Source of the DNA: Alphaproteobacteria bacterium
Lineage (GTDB): Bacteria; Pseudomonadota; Alphaproteobacteria; Rhizobiales; Rhizobiaceae
Direction of reading: 5' to 3'
DNA: 47,920 nt
Assembly (NCBI GenBank): GCA_024280375.1
Contig: JAJRQF010000104.1
Span: 1 to 47,920, forward strand
Shown: positions 7,099-15,208 of the stretch, piece after piece
Layout of the letters: each line of letters begins with the position of its first letter
Position numbering within the stretch: the first letter of the stretch is position 1
Notes under the pieces: model-generated
Told to the model about the DNA's origin: nothing
Seen by the model: the letters and a program-made list of their open reading frames with translations, nothing else
Database searches by the model: none
Position numbers and translations under genes: made by a program

Positions 7099-7887
7099 AT
7101 GGAATTAATCGCTAATATCTCAACCCTATTTACTGAACTACCCTTTTGTGGGCGCATAATGGCGGCCTCAGATGCAGGTTTTGAAGGGGTAGAAGTCCAA
7201 TTTCCTTACGGAGAAAACCTCGACAATATCCAAAGCGTCTGTGCGAAATATCAGATGCCGGTTGAGCTGATCAATTTGCCCGCAGGCAATTGGGATGCAG
7301 GTGATGTGGGGCTTGCGGCCCTACCGGATCGGCAGGAGGAATTCCTGCGGGCAATGGAGTTGGCGCATCAATGGGCGCAAGGGCTTGGGGTAAAAAAGGT
7401 CAATATTTTATCTGGCAGGGCAGAGGGGCATGCACATAAAGCCATGTTTAATATGCTGGTTGAAAACCTTGTGCGGGCCGCGGAATATTTTGCCGAAATC
7501 AATGTCGAAGTGCAGCTTGAAGTTATCAATGTGCTTGATGTGCCTGGTTTCTTTGCCGGTGATCTGGAAACAGGCCTGAGGGCCGTCGAAAAGGCCGATC
7601 ATCCGAATTTGAAACTACAATTCGATTTCTATCATATGGCCCGTCTTGGACATAATCTGGAAGAGGCGATCAACCAGGTTGGGCCGTTAATTGGCCATGT
7701 GCAATTTGCCGATGCACCCGGTCGCCATCAGCCGGGAAGTGGAGATATTGATTTTGCCGCGGCCATTCATGCCTTGAAGCAGGTGGGGTATGACGGGGCA
7801 GTTTCAGCTGAATATTTCCCTGTGGGTGCAACGGCTGAAACGCTCGATTGGATTGGCGAATTCAAGGTGTTGCTGGCAGACAATTGA
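7099..7887 (+). CDS. hyi: Hydroxypyruvate isomerase-like TIM-barrel protein
   Basis: A protein of 262 residues of the xylose isomerase-like TIM-barrel superfamily, closest by motif to hydroxypyruvate isomerase, which interconverts hydroxypyruvate and tartronate semialdehyde. It starts with the family's N-terminus (ISTLFTELPFCGRIMAASDAGFEGVEVQFPY) and has the metal-binding glutamates in LEVINVLDVPG and SAEYFP, plus the QFDFYH segment. The start at 7099 has AAAGG about 6 nt upstream; in-frame codons further up give an atypical Cys-rich extension. No glyoxylate carboligase or tartronate semialdehyde reductase is adjacent, so the substrate is uncertain and the related OtnI-type function is possible. 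Confidence 0.8.
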   Translation: MELIANISTLFTELPFCGRIMAASDAGFEGVEVQFPYGENLDNIQSVCAKYQMPVELINLPAGNWDAGDVGLAALPDRQEEFLRAMELAHQWAQGLGVKKVNILSGRAEGHAHKAMFNMLVENLVRAAEYFAEINVEVQLEVINVLDVPGFFAGDLETGLRAVEKADHPNLKLQFDFYHMARLGHNLEEAINQVGPLIGHVQFADAPGRHQPGSGDIDFAAAIHALKQVGYDGAVSAEYFPVGATAETLDWIGEFKVLLADN

Positions 7888-7985
7888 ACCTAAATCTGAA
7901 TAAACAAAAACATTTTGATAGTTTATCTTGTCTTGTTAATCCATGCGGGTTATTTGGCTTTGGTGATTGCCTTTGGGTGATCAAA

Positions 7986-8075
7986 GGAGAGGTGCCAGAG
8001 TGGTCGAATGGGGCGGTCTCGAAAACCGTTGAGCTCGCGAGAGTTCCCAGGGTTCGAATCCCTGTCTCTCCGCCA
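7986..8075 (+). tRNA. tRNA-Ser (anticodon CGA)
   Basis: The acceptor arm GGAGAGG pairs with TCTCTCC (last pair G-T), followed by discriminator G and an encoded CCA. The anticodon loop CTCGAAA gives CGA, which reads UCG serine codons. The long variable arm (GAGCTCGCGAGAGTTC region) fits class II tRNA-Ser, and the T loop GTTCGAATC is standard. Confidence 0.95.
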
Positions 8076-8230
8076 TACTTGATCTCACGACAATCGCTGA
8101 CACGTTGTGCCTGCTCTAGTCTCCGATGGGGCGGGCTGACCGCCCGGCAGCACTTGTGCTGCTATGACTGAAGTTCGAAGTTTCACCCTCCAACTCCGCC
8201 AAATCATATCTCACGACAATCGCTGACACG
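8068..8230. repeat. Direct repeat duplicating the tRNA-Ser 3' end
   Basis: The last eight bases of the tRNA gene (CTCCGCCA), a 6-nt variable gap and the next 23 bp recur 126 bp downstream: copy 1 is 8068-8104, copy 2 is 8194-8230. The 23-bp block (8082-8104 and 8208-8230) is identical. A GTTCGAA also precedes each copy. The layout resembles a small integration scar at a tRNA 3' end or a tandem duplication. Confidence 0.6.
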
Positions 8231-8408
8231 CTGAGTCCGCCCATGCATACCCCTTCGACAGGATTGGAAGGAGTTTGCATCTCTATCAATTTGGAGGTCT
8301 CTATCGAAAAAGCTATATTTAACTTGAACTATTCCTAATAATTGTTTCTGATTGAATCTTTCAAAATTCACCCCATATCTGACAAGCGATTGATTGAAAG
8401 GAATGATT
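8076..8408. other. Gene-free stretch between tRNA-Ser and the glutathione transferase gene
   Basis: These 333 bp hold the repeat copy and hairpins described separately, then an AT-rich part (about 8290-8400) that is the likely promoter region of the glutathione transferase gene. I see no supported coding sequence. Confidence 0.6.
8129..8161 (+). terminator. Two adjacent hairpins after tRNA-Ser
   Basis: GGGCGG (8129-8134) pairs with CCGCCC (8140-8145), and CAGCA (8148-8152) with TGCTG (8157-8161). They sit 50-85 bp after the tRNA and may end or process its transcript, though no strong T-run follows. Confidence 0.4.
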
Positions 8409-9113
8409 ATGCCTGATTTAACCAGTTTTCCGATCACCCAAAAATGGCCTGCCAAAAACCCGCAGATCATACAATTATATTCACTGCCAACGCCGAACGG
8501 TATTAAAGCTTCTGCCATGCTGGAAGAGATTGGTATTGCTTACGAACCTCATTTGGTTGATTTTGGTAGCAGCGATCAAATGACACCTGAATTTATTTCA
8601 CTCAACCCCAATAATAAAATTCCGGCGATCATTGATCCCGATGGCCCGGGCGGCAAACCTTTGGGTATATGGGAATCGGGTGCGATATTAATTTATCTGG
8701 CTGAAAAATCCGGCCAACTGCTTTCAAACGATCCGGTGGAGCGGATAGAGACCCTTCAATGGCTGATGTTCCAGATGGGTGGCATTGGCCCGATGTTTGG
8801 CCAATTTGGCTTTTTTCATAAATTTGCCGGCAAGGAAATCGAAGACAAACGACCGTTGGAGCGATATCGCGATGAGTCCATTCGGCTGCTTGGTGTATTA
8901 GATGGCCAACTTGCCAAGGGCGATTATCTGGTTGGAAATAAATATTCAATTGCGGATTTGTCAATTTGGCCTTGGATTAGTGCGATGACCGGGTTTTATG
9001 AGGCCGGTGATCTGGTTGGAATTGATAATTTCAAAAATGTTCAGGCATGGGCAAAACGGTGCATGGAACGCCCTGCAAGTCAGAAGGCCGTTCATATTCC
9101 GGCCCGGGCTTAA
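8409..9113 (+). CDS. Glutathione S-transferase family protein (YghU/Ure2p-like)
   Basis: A protein of 234 residues. Its thioredoxin-like N-terminal domain (IIQLYSLPTPNGIKASAMLEE to about residue 95) contains the glutathione-contact segments NKIPAI and ESGAILIYLAEK. The helical C-terminal domain has SIADLSIWPW, the GST motif around the conserved Asp. The TPNG segment and the QMGGIGPMFGQ stretch match the bacterial YghU/YfcG (Ure2p-like) group, which often shows disulfide reductase activity. The start at 8409 is preceded by AAAGGA 6 nt upstream; ATG 8403 abuts that site. It stands alone, ending against LysE across a shared inverted repeat. Confidence 0.88.
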   Translation: MPDLTSFPITQKWPAKNPQIIQLYSLPTPNGIKASAMLEEIGIAYEPHLVDFGSSDQMTPEFISLNPNNKIPAIIDPDGPGGKPLGIWESGAILIYLAEKSGQLLSNDPVERIETLQWLMFQMGGIGPMFGQFGFFHKFAGKEIEDKRPLERYRDESIRLLGVLDGQLAKGDYLVGNKYSIADLSIWPWISAMTGFYEAGDLVGIDNFKNVQAWAKRCMERPASQKAVHIPARA

Positions 9114-9123
9114 GGATAAATGC

Positions 9124-9162
9124 CTGGCGGTATGTTTAGCTATTGAGCGAGAATACCGCCAG
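9124..9162. terminator. Inverted repeat between GST and LysE genes
   Basis: CTGGCGGTAT (9124-9133) and ATACCGCCAG (9153-9162) form a perfect 10-bp stem with a 19-nt loop. The right arm lies inside the last codons of the minus-strand LysE gene, so one structure could serve both convergent genes. No T-run follows, so termination is not certain. Confidence 0.5.
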
Positions 9163-9780
9163 AGCGACAACCAAAAGCATGGCCGTCGCCATTGCTATAT
9201 TAATCTTGAACTGGGTTGCCGGTTCAAGGTTCATCCGCTCAACCATGCTGCCTGCGATTAGCCAAAGCAGGTGAATAGGCACCCATATTGCATTTAGAAT
9301 TGCGAACTTGATCACGGTTTCAACAGCGAGATTTTGCGGTAGAAAAGCAAAGCCAGTAAACAATGTGGTGTTAACTGCATAGGCTTTTGGATTGATGATT
9401 TGCAGCAGGATGCCTGCAAATACTCCCGGCTGGCTTTTTGCTTCAATGAAAGCAATTTTACTCCCGGCAAAACCGATGCGAAAGGCGAGATAGAGTAAAT
9501 AAATCACAGAGAGAACAAGTAGAATATTGCGCACTGGAGGAAGCGCAAAAACAATTGCAGCCAGCCCTGAAACCACACTTAGTGCAACCATATTTGTGCC
9601 GATAAACAGGCCAAAAACATATTTAAGCCCCGGTTTAGCGCCAAAGGCGGCACCGACGCCCGCGGTCGACAATACGCCAGGGCCAGGTGTGATTAGTAGT
9701 AAAAATACAGCCAGGGTAAATGACAACAAAGCCTGTATCCGATGTGAATGGTGAAAGTGGAAAGTATCTGGAACCTGCAT
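9136..9780 (-). CDS. LysE/RhtB family amino-acid exporter
   Basis: A membrane protein of 214 residues with about six hydrophobic segments. The LysE-family signature LLITPGPGVL occurs in the first helix, and the conserved INPKAY motif lies in the middle (LLQIINPKAYAVNTTLF). Such proteins export amino acids or related compounds from the cytoplasm. The N-terminus is slightly longer than usual (FHFHHSHR before the first helix), and no ribosome site of note precedes the ATG at 9780. It is divergent from the carnitine genes across a region with two palindromic boxes typical of a regulated promoter. Confidence 0.85.
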   Translation of the reverse strand: MQVPDTFHFHHSHRIQALLSFTLAVFLLLITPGPGVLSTAGVGAAFGAKPGLKYVFGLFIGTNMVALSVVSGLAAIVFALPPVRNILLVLSVIYLLYLAFRIGFAGSKIAFIEAKSQPGVFAGILLQIINPKAYAVNTTLFTGFAFLPQNLAVETVIKFAILNAIWVPIHLLWLIAGSMVERMNLEPATQFKINIAMATAMLLVVALAVFSLNS

Positions 9781-9842
9781 GGTAGTATCTTAGCCTGGTT
9801 CCGTCCAGCCGCCTTTGCGATTGGAAAGCCTGTGACGGGGTG

Positions 9843-9871
9843 TTGCGCAAAAAATCCAGAAAATTGCGCAA
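9843..9871. promoter_or_regulatory. Twin TTGCGCAA boxes between LysE and BKACE
   Basis: The palindrome TTGCGCAA occurs at 9843-9850 and again at 9864-9871, centre to centre 21 bp, which is two turns of the helix. Both copies are followed by AA. They lie 61-89 bp ahead of the BKACE start and a similar distance from the LysE start, so one bound regulator (LysE-type exporters are often under Lrp/AsnC proteins) could act on both units. Confidence 0.6.
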
Positions 9872-9931
9872 AATGCCTATCATGGATTTGCATTGCGGGT
9901 TTAGCCTTCTGATTTTATGGGAGGAAGTCAG

Positions 9932-10840
9932 ATGGCTCTATCGGGCAATCGGGATGTATTTATCACCTGTGCTGTCACCGGTTCGGGCGATACGGTGGCG
10001 CGATCTGAAAAGGTGCCGGTGACCCCAAGTGAAATCGCCGATGCGGCCATTGAGGCGGTGAATGCCGGGGCGGCGATTGCCCATATTCATGTGCGCGATC
10101 CGAAAACCGGTGCGCCCTCTCGCGACCCCGCATTGTTTGCTGAAGTGGTTGAATACATCAAACAAAGTGGGGTGGATGTGGTTTTGAACCTGACGGCGGG
10201 GATGGGGGGTGATCTGGTGATCGGCTCGGCTGAAAAGCCCCTGCCGTTAAACGTGCGGGAAACTGACTTGGCGGGCGCTACCGAACGGTTGCAACATGTG
10301 GCCGATCTGCTGCCTGAAATCTGTACGCTGGATTGCGGCACGATGAATTTTGGCGAGGGTGATTATGTTATGACCAACACCCCTTCAATGCTGGAGGCGA
10401 TGGCGGTGCAAATTCTGCACCTTGGAGTGCGCCCGGAAATCGAGGTTTTTGATACGGGCCATCTGGAACTTGCCAAATGGCTGAAATCAAAGGGCCTGAT
10501 TGATGACCCGGTCGTTGTGCAGCTTTGCATGGGGATCGCTTGGGGTGCGCCAGATGATATGACCAGCTTTAATGCGCTGGTGCAAAATATGCCCGATGGT
10601 TGGATTTTTTCTGCATTCTCCATTGGTCGAAACGAGCTTCCCTATGTGGCGATGGCAGCCCTTGCCGGTGGTAATATTCGCGTTGGGCTGGAGGATAACC
10701 TTTGGCTTGCTAAGGGTCAGCTTGCCACCAATGGTGATTTGGTATCGCGCGCCGTCACAATCGCCACCTCAATGGGTTACAATATCCTTTCGCCTGCGGA
10801 AGTTCGCGAAAAGCTGAAACTGCAAAAAAGGTGGGGATGA
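9932..10840 (+). CDS. BKACE-family beta-keto acid cleavage enzyme, probably dehydrocarnitine-cleaving
   Basis: A protein of 302 residues of the BKACE family (formerly DUF849), zinc-dependent enzymes that condense a beta-keto acid with acetyl-CoA to give acetoacetate and a new CoA ester. It shows the zinc-binding HIHVRDP, the NLTAG strand, the TLDCGTMNFG segment, the EVFDTGH strand and the C-terminal GGNIRVGLEDNLW. The start has GGAGG 7 nt upstream. It overlaps the next gene, an L-carnitine dehydrogenase, by 4 nt. The substrate is therefore most likely 3-dehydrocarnitine (role of CdhC in pseudomonads), yielding betainyl-CoA and acetoacetate. The substrate is inferred from this context. Confidence 0.88.
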   Translation: MALSGNRDVFITCAVTGSGDTVARSEKVPVTPSEIADAAIEAVNAGAAIAHIHVRDPKTGAPSRDPALFAEVVEYIKQSGVDVVLNLTAGMGGDLVIGSAEKPLPLNVRETDLAGATERLQHVADLLPEICTLDCGTMNFGEGDYVMTNTPSMLEAMAVQILHLGVRPEIEVFDTGHLELAKWLKSKGLIDDPVVVQLCMGIAWGAPDDMTSFNALVQNMPDGWIFSAFSIGRNELPYVAMAALAGGNIRVGLEDNLWLAKGQLATNGDLVSRAVTIATSMGYNILSPAEVREKLKLQKRWG

Positions 10841-11835
10841 TGGGTGCTTCTTCAAATCATATCGCCATTATTGGTGGCGGGGTAATTGGCGGTGGCTGGG
10901 CGGCACGACTGATTGAGAACGGGTTTGAGGTTAGGATTTTTGACCCCGACCCGGATGCGGAGCGCAAGATTGCCAACGTGCTTGAAAATGCATCTATTGC
11001 TTACAAAAACCTCAGCGATATGCCCCGCCCAAAACCGGGCGAAGTTGTCTATTGCAAGTCAATTAATCAGGCTGCGGAAAACGCCCTGCTGATAATAGAA
11101 TCGGTGCCGGAACGAATTGAGATAAAGCGGGCAGTATATCGGGAAATTGAGCAATCTGCGCCAGCTAATGCGTTGATAACTTCATCGACTTCCGGCCTGC
11201 TGCCCTCTGATTTGCAGGCTGAACTTTTGCACCCGGAAAGACTGCTGGTCGCGCATCCGTTTAACCCGGTCTATTTATTGCCGCTGGTTGAGCTTGTCGG
11301 GGGCAAAAAAACCAGTCCGGACAATATCGAACGGGCGAAGGGCTTTTTCAAAAGCCTTGGAATGAAGCCTTTGCATGTGCGCAAGGAAATCGAAGCCTTT
11401 ATTGCGGACCGGTTTTTGGAGGCCGTGTGGCGAGAGGCCCTTTGGCTGGTTAAAGATGGAATTGCGACAACTGAAGAAATCGACGATGCCATTCGATTTG
11501 GCTTTGGTTTGCGCTGGGCGCAAATGGGCCTGTTTGAAACCTATCGGGTGGCCGGTGGCGAGGCAGGCATGAAGCATTTCATCCATCAGTTTGGCCCCTG
11601 CCTGAAACTGCCCTGGACCAAATTGATGGATGTGCCGGAACTTGATGATGAACTGGTGGAGCAGATTGCAAATCAGTCGGACGCGCAATCAGGCGCCTAT
11701 TCAATCCGAGAGCTGGAACGCATTCGCGATAATAATCTCGTTGGCATTCTAAAGGCGCTCAAAGCCAATGATTGGGGGGCAGGTAAAACCCTTGCCGATT
11801 ATGAAAGAGGCCTAATTCAAGATGCTGTCGAATAA
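10837..11835 (+). CDS. lcdH: L-carnitine dehydrogenase
   Basis: This protein of 332 residues of the 3-hydroxyacyl-CoA dehydrogenase superfamily is predicted to oxidise L-carnitine to 3-dehydrocarnitine with NAD+. It has the Rossmann motif IGGGVIGGGWAA, the acidic FDPDPDA after strand 2, the catalytic segment VAHPFNPVYLLPLVELVGG and a helical C-terminal domain with FGFGLRWAQMGLFETYRVAGGE, typical of carnitine dehydrogenases. In many relatives a thioesterase domain of about 150 residues is fused at the C-terminus; here the protein ends without it. The start at 10837 gives an ATGA overlap with BKACE and lies 5 nt after AAGG. Its 3' end overlaps the convergent AsmA gene by 24 nt. Confidence 0.9.
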   Translation: MMGASSNHIAIIGGGVIGGGWAARLIENGFEVRIFDPDPDAERKIANVLENASIAYKNLSDMPRPKPGEVVYCKSINQAAENALLIIESVPERIEIKRAVYREIEQSAPANALITSSTSGLLPSDLQAELLHPERLLVAHPFNPVYLLPLVELVGGKKTSPDNIERAKGFFKSLGMKPLHVRKEIEAFIADRFLEAVWREALWLVKDGIATTEEIDDAIRFGFGLRWAQMGLFETYRVAGGEAGMKHFIHQFGPCLKLPWTKLMDVPELDDELVEQIANQSDAQSGAYSIRELERIRDNNLVGILKALKANDWGAGKTLADYERGLIQDAVE

Positions 11836-14800
11836 CAGTTTCAAGCCTTTTTCCTTTGCCTTTTTACTAACAGGCAGGTCTATTTTAGGCGCTATTTTTT
11901 CGATCGCAATTTCTTCTGTAGTTTTAGGTTTTACGGCTACTGATGCATTGCGGCGCGGGTTTTGTTTTGGCACCGGAATATTTCCAGTTATGTTTAGATC
12001 AATATCTTCTTTCGGTGGTGTGTTGAGCGGTGTGGGTTCGGGCTCCAAAGGTTCTGTATTGGTGTTTTCAGAACCGGTCAATTGATTGAGCAATGCGCCA
12101 ATAACTTTTTCTGTGCCGCTGTTATTGCTGTCATCGCCCGGTTTTTCCTTATTGTCCAACAGGCCTTTAATAACCTTGCTGACGGTTTTGGATGTGCCTT
12201 TTCCTGCAATCTTATCGAGCTTTTCTAAGTTGAGTTTTTCCTTGGCAAGTTTCGCAATATCCAGTTTTCCCTTGCCGAGATCTTTCAATTTAAGCCCTTT
12301 GATGTTTAGTCCCAGTTTGGAAAGCGAATTAAGTGCGGCTTGTGGGTTTTTTAAAACCTCACTCAGATCTGGATAGACCCGCGGTCTGCTTAAAGGGCCG
12401 TTGATGATCAACGGGATGCCCAGGCCTTTCACGTCAAAATCGCCACCCTGACCGGCTGCAGAGGCCACCACGCGCGGATTAAGCCGCATATTGATGCTTT
12501 CTTCGCCGAGATTTACGATGCCCGCGCCATCCATTCTGACCAGCGGCCCTTGCAATTTTATATCGTTGGTGGTGGCAATGCCTTTGTCGATTGTGAAGGA
12601 TAGACCGAGCTCGGTGAATGTGGTTTTCTCGCGGCTATCTTCTTTAAAGCCACCGCTTAGTATGGCTGATAGATTGTTGTATATTTTGGCGATATTTATG
12701 CCGCGAATGGCCCCATCGGCAAATTGAGCCTTGGAATTACCGGCTAGTGATTTGGCAAATTGGCTGCTTGTTGCACCGGAACCTTTGATTGATAAGTCGG
12801 CGTTGAGTTTGCCTTCCAGACGTTTGAATTCAGCCGCATCGCGGAACAATGGCAATGCATCAATGCCTAAGAGTTTTGCCTCTGCCGAAATGGCCGCAAT
12901 AGATTTTGAACCATCGGCAGTAACATTGGCCACAATTGACCCATTGTAAAAAGGGGTTTTGGACAGCTTGAACTTCGCAATGCCGTTTTTTACCACCAGT
13001 GTGGTTTTCAACGGCCCGGCGGTGACTTTGCCATAGCGAATATTTGTGGCGCTGAGTTTGATATTTGCATCGAATTTAGTCAGCCCGGAAATGTCAATTT
13101 TTGTATCTGTAGAACGGCTGCCTTTGGTGTTTGATGTGGCAGTGGTTCCGCCCGTCAGAGCTGCTATGTCCAGTGTTTGAAATGCCAAATCCGTATTTAG
13201 CGATGGTTTGCCTTTAAGGCTAATTGAACCTGAACCATTGGCTTGAATTCCGTTGAGTGAAATTCTGGCCTTGGTGAATTCAAATTTGTCGTTATTGAGT
13301 TTGACGTTCCCCATATAGGAAAATCTTTTCAGATCGTTGTTCTGCTTTTGGCCAAGCCATGCCAACATATTGCCAAGAGATTTGATTGTGACTTTTGCGC
13401 GTCCGTTGATGGTGCCATTAGTGCTGACGGTGCCGGAATAGTCTGCGACGAGTTTATTGGAATCGAATGAAATAGTTACTGGCCCAGACCCATTCTTGAT
13501 AAAATTATGGGGGGTGATCAAACTGTTAAGCCGGATTGCCTCGCCGTTCCAATTCATCCTTGCCTTGATATCAACGGGTTTTTGGGCATTCTTGATAATG
13601 GCAACAACATTCAGTGCAGAAATTCGTTTGGCGGAAGGCCCTGTGCCAAATTCTCCCAATGCGGGAATTATCGCCACGCCGTTGGAAATGCTTGCTGATC
13701 CGGCAAGGTTGAAACTGTCTTTAATGGATTTTGCATCAAGTCCTCTGAATGCATAACCAATATTAAGCCCAACTTTGCCAGTTAAAGGAATTTGTGCGTT
13801 GGCGAGTTTAGACAAGCTGCCAATATCAAGGCGTGAGGCGGAAACACTACCCTGAACGCTTGGCTTTGGATCGCCCAGTTTGGCGATGACCTTTGCCGAT
13901 ATTTGGCCATTGGCAATTTTGGCATTGCCCAAATTAATTTTTAGATCACCATCGCGAAGGTTGACCTGCAGATTAATCTTGCGAATATTCGCCCCATCCA
14001 TGGAAAACCGGTCGATGATGATGGCAATGTCTGCATCCATTTCCAGCAGCGGCCCGAAGTCAATGGTTTTGGAAGCTGAGGATTCATTATCTGGTTTTGG
14101 CGTAGGCGGCGGGCGGGCGTTTGAGACCCTTTCAATTAGTCCAAAATCAACATTCTGCGCTTTTATTGCCAGATTAATATATGGTCTTTCTCCCGGTTTA
14201 TAGGTTAAATCCAGCTTGAGCGGTTGTCCAAGACTGGCCAGTGCACCATCGGATAGTTGGTAGGAGCCATCCTGAGTTAACTGGATTTTTCCGCTGATGG
14301 TTAGATCTGCAAGGCCTGGATGCGGTGCCGGCATCATTTTTAACGCAATGTTTACCTGTGATGGTTGACGCGTGAGGATGGGCCTGAGCGCCTCCAGTTT
14401 TATGGTCGATGAAATTTGCTGGTCATCTATTAACGCGCTGAATTTGATATTGATTTCACCATCCAGACTGGGTGCCAGCAGAGTTGTGTTGATGTTTGAA
14501 ATCGTGCTTTCGCTGCCATCTGCGGATATTGAAATAAATTTACCATTGGTAATTTCAAATCGCTTCAAGGAAAGTTTTTCAAGCCAGGTGACGGCTGTTG
14601 CAAACGGGTCGTTCAAATTTCCCAATTCGCTGTTTGTCGAGGGCGAGGTTTGTCCGGCTTCGGCAGTATTTATAGTAATCTCGGGCCTGGTCAGACTTAG
14701 GCCGATAATTTCGAGGTTTCCAGACAGAAGCGGCGCTAGTTTTACGCCGGAGACAATTTTATCAATGGCAACAGAAAAGTCGCCGTTGGAAGATTGAAGC

Positions 14801-15006
14801 TTTACGTTGTTTGCGACCAAACCAAAATCTGGAAATACAGAGAATTTTACCGGGCCGTCCAGGACAATCTGCAGGCCGCTCAAAGTTGAAATTTGTTTGG
14901 AAAACTGTACCCGCGCAGTGTCGGATGACAAGACGACCGGCAAAACAAATATCGAGCCGACCAACAATAAAAACAGCACAATTATGCTGAAAATCAGTTT
15001 TTTCAT
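11812..15006 (-). CDS. Large AsmA family protein
   Basis: A protein of 1064 residues with one N-terminal membrane segment (KKLIFSIIVLFLLLVGSIFVLP) and a long periplasmic part rich in beta strands and repeating 'V.. L.. G' units. The N-terminal region (SGLQIVLDGPVKFSVFPDFGLVANNVKLQSS) is the AsmA signature, and the AsmA_2-like C-terminal part contains FTELGLSFTIDKGIATTNDIKLQGPLVRMDGAGIVNLGEE. Proteins of this group (AsmA, TamB, YhdP) form elongated lipid-carrying bridges or affect outer membrane assembly. A tail of about 200 residues is rich in Lys, Pro and Asn. The ATG at 15006 is chosen over an upstream TTG because it puts the membrane helix at the usual place. Single-gene unit. Confidence 0.88.
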   Translation of the reverse strand: MKKLIFSIIVLFLLLVGSIFVLPVVLSSDTARVQFSKQISTLSGLQIVLDGPVKFSVFPDFGLVANNVKLQSSNGDFSVAIDKIVSGVKLAPLLSGNLEIIGLSLTRPEITINTAEAGQTSPSTNSELGNLNDPFATAVTWLEKLSLKRFEITNGKFISISADGSESTISNINTTLLAPSLDGEINIKFSALIDDQQISSTIKLEALRPILTRQPSQVNIALKMMPAPHPGLADLTISGKIQLTQDGSYQLSDGALASLGQPLKLDLTYKPGERPYINLAIKAQNVDFGLIERVSNARPPPTPKPDNESSASKTIDFGPLLEMDADIAIIIDRFSMDGANIRKINLQVNLRDGDLKINLGNAKIANGQISAKVIAKLGDPKPSVQGSVSASRLDIGSLSKLANAQIPLTGKVGLNIGYAFRGLDAKSIKDSFNLAGSASISNGVAIIPALGEFGTGPSAKRISALNVVAIIKNAQKPVDIKARMNWNGEAIRLNSLITPHNFIKNGSGPVTISFDSNKLVADYSGTVSTNGTINGRAKVTIKSLGNMLAWLGQKQNNDLKRFSYMGNVKLNNDKFEFTKARISLNGIQANGSGSISLKGKPSLNTDLAFQTLDIAALTGGTTATSNTKGSRSTDTKIDISGLTKFDANIKLSATNIRYGKVTAGPLKTTLVVKNGIAKFKLSKTPFYNGSIVANVTADGSKSIAAISAEAKLLGIDALPLFRDAAEFKRLEGKLNADLSIKGSGATSSQFAKSLAGNSKAQFADGAIRGINIAKIYNNLSAILSGGFKEDSREKTTFTELGLSFTIDKGIATTNDIKLQGPLVRMDGAGIVNLGEESINMRLNPRVVASAAGQGGDFDVKGLGIPLIINGPLSRPRVYPDLSEVLKNPQAALNSLSKLGLNIKGLKLKDLGKGKLDIAKLAKEKLNLEKLDKIAGKGTSKTVSKVIKGLLDNKEKPGDDSNNSGTEKVIGALLNQLTGSENTNTEPLEPEPTPLNTPPKEDIDLNITGNIPVPKQNPRRNASVAVKPKTTEEIAIEKIAPKIDLPVSKKAKEKGLKLLFDSILN

Positions 15007-15103
15007 TTGCCCAGCCCAGTAAAAACGATTCAGTCCTGCCAATAAATATCAGATTTTTCTGATTTTGCGAAATTGGTTGAAATGGTATTCAGATTCTGGA
15101 TAA

Positions 15104-15131
15104 TCTTAAGCAATACTCAAAATGCTTAAGA
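15104..15131. promoter_or_regulatory. Inverted repeat between AsmA and FecR-like genes
   Basis: TCTTAAGCA (15104-15112) and TGCTTAAGA (15123-15131) are perfect 9-bp arms around a 10-nt spacer, an operator-like layout in a divergent promoter region. It lies 78 bp ahead of the FecR-like start and 98 bp ahead of AsmA. Confidence 0.55.
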
Positions 15132-15208
15132 ATCTATTAATGCGCTTGACTCTGGTTGCAGTGCAAATTATCATCAGGTAAAGATTGTATAAGTTGGGTT
15201 GGGGTAAA

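Noticed and set aside
8204-8518. Minus-strand open frame across the repeat and the start of the GST gene
   Set aside because: It overlaps a well-supported gene and the tRNA-linked repeat and shows no protein features.
11812-11835. 24-nt overlap of lcdH and the AsmA gene as a sign of a wrong frame
   Set aside because: Both C-termini read normally up to their stops, and convergent overlaps of this size are common.
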